From Anaspis maculata (lineage: Eukaryota; Arthropoda; Insecta; Coleoptera; Scraptiidae), in NCBI GenBank assembly GCA_949128115.1, contig OX421966.1:33993042-34057041 (forward strand): DNA of 64,000 bases, given 5' to 3'. Shown here piece by piece: positions 43,191 to 55,929 of the stretch (position 1 is its first letter; each line of letters begins with the position of its first letter). The translations under genes and the position numbers were made by a program. The notes beneath the pieces are model-generated. The model did no database searches, was not told where the DNA came from, and saw only the letters and a program-made list of their open reading frames with translations.

Positions 43191-43984
43191 GAGATAAGGA
43201 CGCGGTGTACAGGGTGTTTTCGTTATCAGCTACCGAGTCAAGAGAGACGGTTCATTCAATTTTTTGAGTTCATCACGCATACAAACCCTTGGAGAGCCGG
43301 ATCACATTTTCTTAAACATCTGAACTAAATGAAAAAGTTTTTGGATAATTAGAAAAATGACTGAATTAATAATTGATGAAGTTAATATGACCGGGCAAGA
43401 TACGTCGTATACTGATTAACTCTCCCTAACAGAGTCAAAATACCTACTACGAGTAAGCTGAAATCCAAGCAAGAATTTGCCGAATGATGAAGTCACGGCT
43501 TATCTGAAGAATAAAATGAGGACTAAAATGGAAATCAAAGCAGAGTAAGTTTTCTCTGGGTATTCTATTTTTTTTAAACAAGACGTAATATGTTATTGAA
43601 CATTTTCCGACAATTTCTCTTTCTCCGAATTTGCCGAAAGTTTTTCGCCTGATGATGCTTTTTTTTTTATTTCAATCAGGCTATCAACTTCCTCCAAATC
43701 GAATATTTTCTCCGCAGATATCCTTGCTAGTAATTATAGAAAATTTTGGTCTATGCCTAACTTTTGACGAGCGGTTTATTCGGAAGAAGCTTTGAGGTTT
43801 TTCCGAAAAATTCAAATCTTCGCCGGAAAGTTTTGAAATTTTTTGTTCACTTATTATGGAAAGTGTTCCAAATCAGTTTTAATCTTTCTCTCAGATCCCA
43901 GATTCCCACCAGAAGGGAGTCTCATGCAAGAAGTTCCATCCGTTCCTTGCTATACTCGTCAGAAAAGTTTTAGGATGACACAAT
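43191..43984. other. AT-rich non-coding DNA
   Basis: Nothing recognised. GCCGAAAGTTTTTCGCC-type iterations lie at 43630-43830. Confidence 0.35.
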
Positions 43985-46355
43985 AGTCTGGGGGCATATA
44001 AGGCTTGGTCGTGTGAAGCTTCGTGAAGATAATTATTATACAGAATTATGTCCTCATCGATTTCTGGGCGATCAAGAACCATGAAAAATTATGGTGAAAT
44101 ATTGGCATCTGCTGCAGGCAAATATGGTGGAGGCGCCAAAATAGGCTCGCATCTGGTAATAAGAAACTGGCTGTAGCTCGTTTGTTTTGCAACGGATTTT
44201 AACATCTGGAACGTCATTTTGTAGACAAAAGGGTTCTCTTCTTATTTCATACCTTAATTTACAAACGTTATTTTGGGAACTGTCAAAATTGTCTTTATAA
44301 GATATACCTACCTACTAAATTCCAGCGGTTTTTTCAAGGTTATCCGATATTCTTGAAACTTGGCAGTATCATAGATCTTGATGTGCCCTTTCCGTATCTT
44401 TGCTGTTTTGACCGCCATATTGAGAAGATGGCGCCCCAAAAACAGTTTTTTGTCAGTATCTTCATTTCAGTCAATGTGATGTGAGGTGGAAGCGTTAATA
44501 TGCGAATAGAGGCTCATTCGATTCTCTACAATTTGACACCTCACTCGTGTACGTGCTACTTCCAGTTCTTGGGTTATGGCTACTACGTGCGGCAGTCAAA
44601 TTAATCATAAATAATGATCAGTTGTCAACCACAGGCCATCAATATCCAGAAAATCGATCATGGTAATAGTTGTTATGCAACTACAGGGTGAACTTAAAGG
44701 GCAAATTGACTTTGAAAAGATATAGCTCAAGAACCATGAGTAGCACATAGGTGATTCAGATGTTGAATTCTAGAGAATTCAGTGAGCCTTCATTTCGATA
44801 TAAATTACAAAATTGTATGACAAATTGAATAAATATTTTCAGATTTTTGTTTTCGGGCGTCATATTTTCAAAATTATGGCCTAAATGGCAGAGATACCAA
44901 GTGGAAAAGTGAATATTCTGAATGATGACCCCAAATTTCATTTTAATGATGATTTTCGAATGTATCTGATATCCTCCAAATGCTATGTTACCCTTATTCG
45001 GCCGGATTCTCATTCTGCAAAAGCGCGCCATTAGAACAATAACGGGAGCGGGTCAGAAAGTCTCTTGCAGACCTCTTTTCACTGAAATGGGAATACTTAC
45101 TTGTACCAACCAGTATATTTATGAGTGTGTAATGTATGCTCGCAAAACCTTCACCATCCACAAGGGGTTGTATAATACCAGATCTAATTTTGTTTTAGCT
45201 CCAAGATTTCGTCTAGAGAAAACCAAATCTACGTTCAGATATCTGTCTATTAAGTTTTTTAATTTGTTGCCGGATGAATGGAAGTGTCTAACTGTCAGCA
45301 GCCTAGAAAGAAAACTCAAGCGCTTTCTGAAGACACACTGTTTCTACACAACTGATGAGTTTGTTGATTTTTGGAAAACATCTGATCTGAACAGTGTGCT
45401 GTCGGCCATGTGAAAGTTTTAAAGTTTTATTATTGTATAAATTCAATGTATTTTATCTCTATTTGTTATATTTATATTTTATTTCATTTTTACAAGAGGG
45501 AATAGTGGAAGATCGGCCAGAGCTGAACTATCTCCCTAGCTTATCTGTACCTTCACGTTAATGTACACTTAAGTTTAAATACATCTATCTATCTATCTAT
45601 CTATTCCGATTATTCCTTTCTAAAGTCAGTTTGCTTTCACAGTTCATCTTGTAATTATTGCACAATTAACATCACCATGATCGATTTTCTGAATTTTTAT
45701 CATGTATGGTTGATATTCAAGAGGTATTTATGGTTGATTTGCTTACTACCATGATGGTGGTATCAATTTGACATGCTGATTGAATGCAGAAAGTTGATGC
45801 TTCCGGAAGCTCTGAGAGCCCTATATCTCAAGAACCGTAAGTCGCACATAAACGGTTGATATGTCAAACTATGGAAACTTGAATGGGCTCTTCAATATAG
45901 CGGCTGAAACGGCAAGGATACGAAGTAAAGAAGTGGAAATTTAGAAAGAGCACATCAAGCTCTTTAATACTGCCAAGTTTGAAAAATATCGGATACTTTC
46001 TTAACCTTCAGGAAACGCCTGAATTTAGCATATTATCATGAAGACAATTTTGACAGTTTCCCGGATGACGTTTGTAAATTCAAGTATGAAATAGAAAAGA
46101 ACTCTTTTGCCTCCAAAATGACGTTCCAGACGGTTAAATCCGTTGAAAAACAAACGAGCTACAGCCAGTTTCTTATTACCAGATGAAGCCCATTTTGGCG
46201 CCTCCACCATAATTATTTGCCTGCAGCAGATGCCAATATTACACCATGAATTTTTATGGTCCTTGATCGCCCAGGAATCGATTCAAAGTTCAGACGTGAC
46301 GTAACTCTATATATCTTCCCGAAGCTGCACACGGCACGACCTATGCCCCCAATCT
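43985..46355. mobile_element. Large fold-back element (2.4 kb) with a LINE fragment in its centre
   Basis: The left arm 43985-44435 and right arm 45890-46355 are inverse. Matched blocks are TGGGGGCATA, GGCGATCAAG, ACCATGAAAAATTATGG, GCATCTGCTGCAGGCAAAT, AAGAAACTGGCTGTAGCTCG and GATGTGCCCTTTC. Both arms also give short ORFs beginning MVLDRP on opposite strands, simply because they are inverse copies. The 1.45-kb centre includes a 5'-truncated LINE (44985-45605). Confidence 0.78.
44985..45605 (+). pseudogene. 3' end of a Jockey/CR1-like LINE ORF2, 5'-truncated
   Basis: The open frame 44985-45413 (142 codons) is the C-terminal tail of a non-LTR reverse transcriptase. ILQKRAIRTITG is followed by SCRPLF, GILTC..YIYEC, YNTRSNF, FNLLPDEW and CFYTTDEFVDF, the order seen downstream of the RT domain in Jockey/CR1/RTE-type proteins. 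RT itself is absent, which is usual 5' truncation. A 3' UTR follows, ending in an ATCT microsatellite (45582-45605), a typical LINE tail of such clades. The tail frame is intact, so it is not very old. Confidence 0.72.
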
Positions 46356-46630
46356 ACAACCGATTTTTCTTAGAACCCGTTGGTCACCTGGACACCCCAT
46401 TTTTAGAAAAATACATCAGTCAGACACATTTTAACAGAATAAACCAGCACCGAAGAAGAAAAGGAAGGTGTCAGCTTTCCAGAGACCTAAAAGAGATACA
46501 AACATATTAGGAAATAGAAACAATCCAGTTTCCTGGAAAACGTCGAACTCTACATGAAAATTTGAATTATAATCTATAGTAATATAACAAGTGCTTAGTG
46601 TTTTTTCAGTTGGATCGTTTCAACCCGAAA

Positions 46631-46752
46631 ACAACTGTCAATCACGAGGGAAAAGTAGACCCGATATTATCTGACTAAAATCTCGAGACAAAGTCGAGGG
46701 ATTTTGTCCAAGATAATATCGGGTCTACTTTTCGAGTGATTGATAGTTTGTT
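46631..46752. repeat. Near-perfect ~58-bp-arm hairpin
   Basis: AACTGTCAATCAC..GAAAAGTAGACCCG at the left pairs with CGGGTCTACTTTTCGAG..TGATTGATAGTTTG at the right. GATATTATCT / AGATAATATC is perfect. The loop is only a few bases (near ACAAAG, 46688-46693). Likely a tiny MITE; it would also fold as a single RNA stem. Confidence 0.8.
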
Positions 46753-46759
46753 TAAGGAA

Positions 46760-48179
46760 TTTAAAACATTTAACTCGAATAAAACACAAAGCACGAGATG
46801 AATTTTGCAGATTATCGCCCAAACAGACTACTAGTAGAAATAGAAAATAGTAGGTCCAATGTATCATTGTATAGTAGAACTGTCAATTTCAAAGCATGCC
46901 TTGTTGAAAAAAAAATCAATTTCAAGAGAAGGGTAAAAATGTTTGTTTTTCTTCTTTTTTCTAATAACTGAATACACTGTGAAGCTCACTACCTACTAAA
47001 TCAAGATAATTCTGCTTGGCTAAACAATAATAATTTTGACATGAGTGGTAGTTCACAACACAGTTGTTCACATGGGCGGTAGACTGATAGAGTTGAAAGC
47101 TAAATGTCACTAACAGCTTTTGACAGAGCATGAAAGGACAGTGTACAGTCGCGGATCAAGGAAGGGGGCTCGTTGCTGAAAACAATGCTGAAACGAAGTG
47201 TGAGAGGTTCTAAAATTGTATATTAGTAAGTGGGAGACTCTTTAAGCGCATCAGTACTGAAATCTCAATCCAAACAAGTATAAATAAATACAGTCGTTTC
47301 AATTACATATTAGTCGTGGGCCCGAAAATATTTCAATCCGGTGCTATTACCTAGTGTGCATTAATCACCTGCTAGTGTGCAATAATCGATAGCTTGAACT
47401 AAGTCACGTGGGTCTCATTCGGTTGTTCTGATTGGTTGAATTGGGTATGTGGGCGATAATCATTGTTATATGTATACCTGAAAACGATTCAACTTATCTA
47501 CTCATCTAATTTTCATTGTGAAATATCAATCGTATGGCGCCAAAAATCATAGCAGTTGTAAAATTAAAAAAAACGAAATGCAGCCTTATCAAATTTTATG
47601 ATCCATCCGCTCCTAATCAGTTGAGCTAGATGCGGAGCTGCAAGCTACAGTTTTCCGTACGTGCATACACAATGGTGTCATGTTTCATTATATATGCAAT
47701 GTTTTCTCAGCTTCTAATCGCAGGTTACCGTCTTCAGTTTTCCACCGGAATTGCGGAAGCCAATAATCCATGTATATGATGCCTCTATGCAGTGTTCTTT
47801 GAATTTTCACACGGCGGAAAGAGAATGCCTGGTCGGTTTTTTCGGCTTGGGGCAATTCTTTTTTTTTTGCGACAGCTTAGCGCATCCTTCGAGAATTATA
47901 ATGCTTATGGCCAGGATACCACACACTATCTCTCTCGAATTTAGCATAAAACGTATAGTGTGCAGAATGAATTCCATATTATATACATATGCAGTATCCA
48001 ATGTTGCGTGAAGCCAAACAGAACAACAGTTTGATATTTACATGTGCATAAATGTATGTTTGGTAGGTATATTGTTCGGTTTTCTTTATTTCTGTTGCCT
48101 AAGTAGCTGCTGGCCTCCCGCATACGAGGACAGTCAGATAAACTCATCCACTTATAGGCACCTATTCGGAAACTCTTTG
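46760..48179. other. Non-coding DNA with one dispersed-repeat copy
   Basis: 47370-47465 matches 9115-9210 (see there). No gene supported. Confidence 0.45.
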
Positions 48180-48660
48180 ATTTTCTCGCGTTTCCTTTGA
48201 GGAATCGCGCTGTAAGTATCAAAAACATGCAATCTCATTGGCGGCTCACAGCAGACAAGAAAATTAGAAGAAAAAGGGCAAAGGCAGCGCGAATTTGTTC
48301 TTTGTCGGCCCTCGTATACACACACAACATATCGCACAAAGAATGTTCTCCTCTGCGAGAGAGCTCTCCGCGCGTGTTTTCTTGTTCTGTGATGCCCTCG
48401 CCCCGGCTGCTGGTTCTTGTTTTGCCCGCTCGGCGAAGAATTCGCCAGCTATTTTATTTAAATGCAATCTTGTATTGATTAAAAACGCCGAGAAAGCACG
48501 AATGTTTTAACAACCCCTTTAAACTCTCCATGTGAACGAATTAAAACTTGTACCCGGCGACCTCTCTCTTCTCCTTCTTTGCGCGTTGCTCTGCATCGCG
48601 AGACGTGCGCGCCTCCACCCTCATTTTATAAATCTTGAGGCGTAAAATTTATATTCTTCC
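48180..48660. promoter_or_regulatory. GC-richer, CpG-rich block
   Basis: CpG-rich sequence (GAGAGAGCTCTCCGCGCG at 48357 on; TGCGCGTTGC; GCGAGACGTGCGCGCC) set in AT-rich DNA. Opposed ORFs on both strands point to composition rather than a gene. A promoter or enhancer role is a guess. Confidence 0.3.
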
Positions 48661-50439
48661 ATGGCTTTGAATGCGCGCCTTAACATTAGCCACATGATGA
48701 AAGGAAATTTTAATGGAAAAACAATAAATCTTAATTATTTCCGAACGTACACACCAGCCAATTATCGTCCGCTTTCTACTTGAAGCAATTACCCATATAG
48801 TTACCCACCACCCCCCATTACATCTCATTCTGTATGTGTGCTGTGTGGTGTACTTGTTATTGTTAATAATTAATTTGTCAAAGCTGAAAAGTCGTTTATT
48901 ATAGTGACATTTGAATAATGCGCGCCAGATACACACATCACATAACTGTTGGATTCTCAACCGTGCCACCTATACGGTCATTGTGTTAAATGTTAATACC
49001 CAGTTTGCCAACATACGTTTATATCTAAATACCATCATGTAATGTGGCGTACACAATGTGCGGATTTTTTTTCACTTCGCATAATACCTATGATATATCA
49101 CGAATTGAATGTATAAATCACGGGCACCGGTCTTTTTGCATTGTGCGGCTGGAGCGGGTACAGGTGCCTCATCCGTCATTCTTATAACCGACTTCTTTTA
49201 AGTATTCCTACCTATAGCGATGCAGTATGCACCTAATATAAACTTCTGGACGAATACATGTATAATTTCTGCTGAAGAATGCTGAGGTCTAAAAGTAGTC
49301 GTATAACAATAATTATGTTGTGACAGCTGTCATGCTTATGCTGGGAATATATTTGTTCGTTAGTGTGTACAGGCGACAAATCTAGGTTTTGACAGTTTAC
49401 TAAATACCTACCTTTCGTTTCGTCACATGTCAAAAAAGATAATAAGTCAAAGCTTAATGACCTGTTAGTGACAGTTTCGATATCATTTAGATTATGTTGT
49501 CTTGAGATGAAATACATATAATATACTGTTACATACATTTCTTGCTACTGTAAATTTTGATGAATTCAGAGGGCCTTCAAAACATTTTACAGAAATGCTG
49601 TGAGCTGACCACTTCTTAGGTGTATCAAGTGAAGCTTACATAGCAATGCATATTGATATTGGACTCGTGATAAGTGCTTAGATTTTCGCATAGGCTAAAT
49701 CGAAGAAATATGTCAAATTTCTTTGTTCTGATTTGATTCCCGTAATACACCCTGTATATGTACGATGTGACGTTTTTTACTTTTCAATATTCGTAATTTA
49801 CGGTTCAAGAGGAAGAGTTTAAGGCCATCACCGCAACTATAGCATGAAGAATTCTCGAGTAATCTCATTTTGAATTTTTTTTTGTCACATCGACATTTTA
49901 GTTTTTCGAGTCAAGTGGCCATGGAGCTTTCACGACAATGACTCTCGCTTTCAGAAGCTCTATCTCAAATACCATAGATCGCAGAAAATTGATTGAAAAA
50001 CGAAACTGTAGGGAATTTCATAGGTTTCAAAATGACTTCTTACATCTTTTGCTGTCAGATGATCCAAAATCAAGATATTCGGCAAAAACCACGCTGGTCC
50101 ACTTCTTGTTGATGATGGCGACATGACGCCGACATTTCCGAAAGGGGGGGGAACTCGTATGTCAAAATCTAAGCTACACAGATCGTTTTAAGCTAGTATC
50201 CAGCCAGGAAACAATTACTTCTTCCTTATTGTTTTTCCTGGCGCCGGGGCTATAAAGCGAGTAGCTTAGACTCATTTTAGATGCCCTGATTGGTTGTAAG
50301 TAACATGTATGTAATATTCAAAATAATAAAATTTAATTTTTGAATTTTCTTGTTTTTCACTCTATTCACCACGAATGTCAATTTCTCAAGCAAAACCCTC
50401 AAAACCATCAAGTCGGTCATCCGTCTGGTAATTTGTACC
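48661..50439. other. AT-rich non-coding DNA
   Basis: The stretch 50095-50140 is the inverted relative of 2955-2995. ACACCCTGTATATG near 49747 is a common insect repeat end. No gene. Confidence 0.4.
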
Positions 50440-50670
50440 ACTCCAGATTCTATAGTTCACGGTATATAATTGTTTTCTTTTTTGTCCTGCTTCACCCTGT
50501 GTAAATCCTCTGGGAAAAAACTCAAGCAAAGCACCCGGTGAGGTGTGATTGCTGTCCATCCAAGGAATGTATTTCACACGGTCGCTATGCTCCTCCATTC
50601 AAAATCCCACGGAATGCTTTTTAATTACATAAGCTCCTGGACTCATAGAAGTTCTTTTGACGGATGTTCC
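50440..50670 (+). repeat. Uninterrupted copy of the dispersed repeat at 3060-4180
   Basis: This is the empty-site version of the repeat. CGGTGAGGTGTGATTGCT runs directly into GTCCATCCAAGGAATGTAT, where the 3-4 kb copy has 931 extra bases. Confidence 0.75.
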
Positions 50671-51524
50671 GGCATGTTCTCGATGAACGGCTCCGCCACC
50701 AATTGTACAGGTGTGTGCCTTATTCGCGCGTCGTATCTCCAGAGCAAGTTTCTGAACAATATTATTCAACCGTAAAGAAATAGTGCAATGCGATAATATC
50801 ATTTTTTAGGTTTCTGGAGCCGAGCCGTGGAGCTGATTTGAAATCATATTATTTCAAATAAAGCAGAGAGCAGAGAGAAGGGGGAGGTCAAATAATTGAA
50901 TATCTTTTTTTTCTCTACTCCAATTGATAGTAAAGAACTTATATGAATCGATGATGCCGTTTCTGTCGGAGTGGTGTTACAACCAGAAGTCAAGTAGTAA
51001 CTGCCACATTTTATTAATTTCTCGACTGCATCGGGTTTCTGATCCTGTTATAATAACCGGGACATTATGATGTTTAAAGACACGTCTAGAGACTTCTATA
51101 AATATGTGAATTACTGTGACTCATCACCTACGGATGAACATTACCTACTTTTGATATGAAAAAATAAATGCCTGACGATAAATGACTACAGGTGATCACG
51201 AAATAGCGCACCAGAGCAGTATACTACGGTTTGTGGGAAATAGTTTCAAAAAATGACTTCAATTTTTGAAGTTGAATTAAAGAGTTTGGTCCTTCGAGCT
51301 GTCAAGCGGTTTCTATCAAGAATTTTTTTGAGGGGAATTTTCTGGAGAAATTCGTTTTTTTTCATATCATGACTCATCTGATATAGTTATGGAGATCTAG
51401 TTACACATCAAGTTGTTGATATTTTCTCACATGACTCTGCCACCAACAGTTCACTAAAATCTTTTGAAATAACGGAACTATAAATGTTCGAAGGACCAAA
51501 CTTTGACCTTTTATTACCCCAAAG
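50671..51524. other. Non-coding DNA
   Basis: Nothing recognised. Confidence 0.35.
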
Positions 51525-51854
51525 ATGAAAGTCGAACAGTTTTTCATTGATATTTATTGGCTTTATAGAAATTCTAGTACGCCATTATGTGATTCACCTC
51601 CACAGAGGTGGAGGGCTCAAGAAGTCATTTTCAAAACAATTTTGTATCTATGGTTTGTATTTCACTTATGGATAACGCTGATCTTAGTGGAAAGCTGGAA
51701 AGCTGGCCCTAAAGCAGATCATTTATATGGTTTATGCATAGGCATGCATGTATCCTCGCATACGGCAGTGCACTGCAGATTATTTCAACATTTCAGAAGA
51801 CTCAAAATAACCGCACAGCCATTGTTAGCTCCATACAACAAAAATCTTATGTAG
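51525..51854 (+). CDS. Candidate exon: two hydrophobic segments, chemoreceptor-like at best
   Basis: A 109-codon frame from ATG 51525 to TAG. It has two hydrophobic stretches, around residues 34-55 (EVIFKTILYLWFVFHLWITL) and 69-85 (YGLCIGMHVSSHTAVHC), followed by a basic RRLK. The spacing recalls the N-terminal exon of insect odorant receptors (TM1, TM2). There is no diagnostic motif, because that family's signature is at the C terminus, and no partner exons were found. A weak donor GTAGTT overlaps the stop (51850). It may well be chance. Confidence 0.15.
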   Translation: MKVEQFFIDIYWLYRNSSTPLCDSPPQRWRAQEVIFKTILYLWFVFHLWITLILVESWKAGPKADHLYGLCIGMHVSSHTAVHCRLFQHFRRLKITAQPLLAPYNKNLM

Positions 51855-54800
51855 TTTACTCAAGCTCCCAATCCCTAATAGCCTAATTGCTACTTCCTCG
51901 AATAACTGGAACTTACTATACATGCATACTCCTCAAGTCCTCACTACCTTGTTGCAGCGTATAATCGTGGAATAAATTTCAACAAATAACCTCTAGTTAG
52001 AAACTGTACATACGCAATTTACTGATACACTGCTCGAAAAATGCCCATCAAGGAGCACACCAGACTCCGTCGTTTCGACATCAAAGTGCCCCACACAAAG
52101 TCGATGATGGGCACAACAAAACGGCCCATCAGCTGAAATGCACAACAACTAACATCAGCCAGTAACATTCTTTGGCAACACTGAAATACCGATTTTCTAA
52201 CCGCAACCACGTCTTTTCCAGATATTATCATCAAAGGCTGATGCACCACAATCTCCTGAATGGGTAAGTCGTATCATTATTGATGTCGTCACACTTATTA
52301 AAAACGAAAAATCTGAATGACGGGTAACGAACAGGGGGACAACATGACGATATTTACCAATCTCGAGCCGTTTTATTAGAGGTGCATACACAAAACTGAG
52401 ATGAAACAGTTCACGATTTCGTGCTCGAAAATTCCCATTTTATAGTCCAATTACTCAAGTATTGCTCGCTTAATTATGTCTTCACGATGGTAGTTATGTG
52501 CTCCAGAGCTTGATACAACAATAGAGATATTGCCGGGGCGAACGTACGACGACAGGTCAACATTTTGCTCGCATTTGTATATAAGGTATATATACCCATA
52601 TGGAAGGAGGAGAAATTGAGTTTGCAGTCATCAAAAAAATCAATTGCTCATTATTTTCCATTTTCCCTTCACCATCTTTCACTCGATCATGAGCTTAATT
52701 TAACTATATCATGTTTATATCCTCGCGAAATTATCTAACCATTATGATGTTAGCGTTCACAGTTCCTAATAACAATAATTATTATCACTATCGACGCTCC
52801 TTTTATAATACCACTTACGGACACTTAACTTGCTGGAATGAGTGTATAGGTATGAAGTACACCTTGAATTTCCAAGCCGTGTATCCATACGTCTCTTTAA
52901 TGCTCCCATAGAAAGCGCGTCTGCCTATAGGTGCTGATTTTCAAAAGTTCAATACTTCAGCTCTGAATCAAAAATCGCGGATTATGATTATGAAGCTTGA
53001 GTCGTGACCGAATAGGTGCAAATTCAGTTCTTTATCACAGTAAATGCTTAATACAATAGATTTTGTTTAGATTTTAAACCATTATACATCTTCATGTGCT
53101 CGCGGAGAAAGAGTGCCTGGCCATATTTGATTTGTGTACCTTGTAGTAGTTACGATACTGCTACAAAGTTGATTAAGGTTAAGGATTTCTAGTGAAAAAA
53201 TGAAAATGAGCTTTGCAAATGCACACTGTTTCTTCGATAACTACTATATAAACATAATCAACATTGAGTCTTCTTTTTTACAAAACACGACTAACGACAG
53301 AAACATGGCTCGCACATACCGATAATGATTTCTTTTCAATGCTCATTTTCTTTGTAATAATCATTAAGCTGATAGGTGAATTAGAATTATTGTAGGTATA
53401 CGATAATCTATCGCTGCTGCTTCTTCAATAATAAATTGATTCTGTTTTAATGCCCCACAACATGTCAACAAACGATGTGTTCCAGTAAATACTTTTCTCC
53501 GTGCACATTTTTCAACGCCGTGAGAAACAGAAAAGAGCTTTTTTGTGACGATGCTTACGTGAACAAAACTCATGTGTATATTCTCCAAGCTCAACGGTGA
53601 ATATGAGTGCGTTGGTAGAGATTTATCTTGATGCGTTCAGTGTAACAATAGGTGATAATATTACCGATGTTTCTGGGAAAATGTATTAAAATAGAATAAA
53701 AGCGGATCGGATTTGGACGCGGCGAAAAAACCAAACTGTGAACCAGATCCTAGATCACTTTCATCGCACATTCGGATGTGTTGAGCTTCCAGGAACCGAG
53801 CTCAATAAGAATGAATCCTTCCAGAAAACAGAAAATTCTACAAGAGCATTTCGAATTGACCAAGAGCAAACACTTAAAACAGTGAATGGAGACGTATAAC
53901 TGGAACGCTTCGAAAATAGTTTTCCCCATTAGCCATAACGGATTCCTTTCCATCACTTTTTTTTTGCTCTCCGGTGGCGAGCTCTCTTTTTTTATTACCT
54001 CCAAGAGTGTAGTGTAGGTACATTTCAGAGGCTGGAACTTGATGCTTTGCAATTTCATTAGCAATAAAGCTCGTTATTGTCGATGAAAATACCGTAACCG
54101 CTATCTGTCACCGACCGAGCGGCTTTTACCTCACATCTCCACATTTACCATGCCACCTTGACAACCATTATTAACCAGAACATCAATCAAAAATTGAAGC
54201 CAGAGAGCAGCACGGGTTCAGAAATTCCGTGTGATACACATTTATTTCCAATTAGAATGTGTGCAAGTGTTGCTTCAACAATGCTATAGGTAATTACTCC
54301 CGTAATTAGAGGCGTTACCAGGAAATTTCCTCTTGTGGAATGATCTTGAGAGCCGGCGAGATGAGCCGCGAGGAGTTTTGGTTTTCTGGAAAAATTGAAG
54401 TTCCGAAATGCATGACCCGACACTCTCTTTCAGCGAACAGATACAGAGTGTTTCACTGCTAGGTGCAAGGTGCAATGATTGTAAGGTTAGCATCTCCTTG
54501 CAAAAATATATGACAAATCCGATGAGTAGAAATAAAAAAAAACGACTCAGTTACAGCTTTTCAAAGTTTGATATTTGAAATTGTTTTCCTGTCATTTTAT
54601 CATCTTCTAAACGGTTCGAACGACTTTGACCAAAATTGGCACATTCATTATTTCACTGTACCAAGGTAAAGTACCGATTATTTTGGTTGGTGCTTTTCTT
54701 ACAACTTGAGCAAACTAAATCTCCTAGCAAGCGTCAGGTTGACACAAGCGCCTGACACTGATCTGCGAACATTCGGCTTTTTTCCGATGAAAATTATGAA

Positions 54801-55929
54801 CCACGTCCGCACCACGACCTCTGGAGACCTCTGGAGGATCTATCCCATTCGAACCCGATTATTCATGCACCAGCTTCCTTTCGAACACCAAACAGCAAAT
54901 ATTGATGTTGATTGACACACGCTGACTGTTACTCGACGTCTATGGCAACCCGGTACTGTTTTTGTTGGCGCGCTTATCAACTCGATTTGAACAGGCAGAC
55001 CGTGATGAGCTGAACGCCGAATCAAATCATTCCACGCTCGTTCGGTGGCAATACTCAACAGCACGATAAAAGTAAGATGGTACTCAACTAGGTGCCGGCA
55101 GCGTTGTTGGGGCGTCCTTGGCAGCTTGCATGACGCATGAGTCATCCAGGGGAACCCTCCGACTTGTCAGGTCTCCGCATATAGCCACCATTTAGAAGTA
55201 GCTCTCTTCTGACTTGACTGAACGATCAGGCAGTTGGATTACGTTTGCCTCTCATGATCTGTTTACGTAAAGCTGACGTTTGCATAAAAACAATCTTACA
55301 GTGAAGCCGAGGTTAGGCAACACCACTTTTCAATAAAGTGAAGCGGAAACAATAGGAAAGTGGAGCCACCAGCAAGCAGGCTGCTGCTAACGAACAGAAT
55401 ATCATGTATAAAGCTTGACTTAATTTGATGAAATCGGCAATCGGCAAGGCCGACCTTCTCGATAACAGCTTACGGTTGCGATGTAGGTGACAACTTGGGG
55501 TGAGTCACGTTTCAGCGACGTATGCTGCATGTCCCCGGCATCTGCAGTGCTTAAGGGCCCTTGATGCGACTGAAAAAGTTGTTGACGGGAATCGGTTTTA
55601 ATTTTTTTTTCAAGTAGACATGAAAAAGTGAATCAGTAGAAATCTTCGTCAAGAGGACGTTGTAGATGCCTCTTCCAATCCTTTCAGTGACCTCACCTGA
55701 AGTTCCCTGGTAACGATTTTCCGTATACTATTTGGCGGTCACTAGTTCAAGCGGGATGTAACTTCTGCCCTTTGTACTATGTTTCTGGTCGAACTGCTTC
55801 GCTTGTTTCATCTTGATGTCATAATTTTCTGGTGTTTTGGTGACTGTGAATCTAGTCTAGCAAGGTCCAGGGTTGCTTCCAGTGACTTTCCGTCGCCGGT
55901 GAGCTCCCCCCGAGAGCATTCGAATTGGG
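51855..55929. other. AT-rich non-coding DNA
   Basis: I find no supported gene in this 4-kb stretch. A 3' LTR for the Gypsy remnant was looked for at 54.7-55.6 kb and not found. Confidence 0.35.

Noticed and set aside
43891..46510. Two ORFs starting MVLDRP on opposite strands
   Set aside because: They lie in the two inverse arms of the same fold-back element, so the shared start follows from the repeat.
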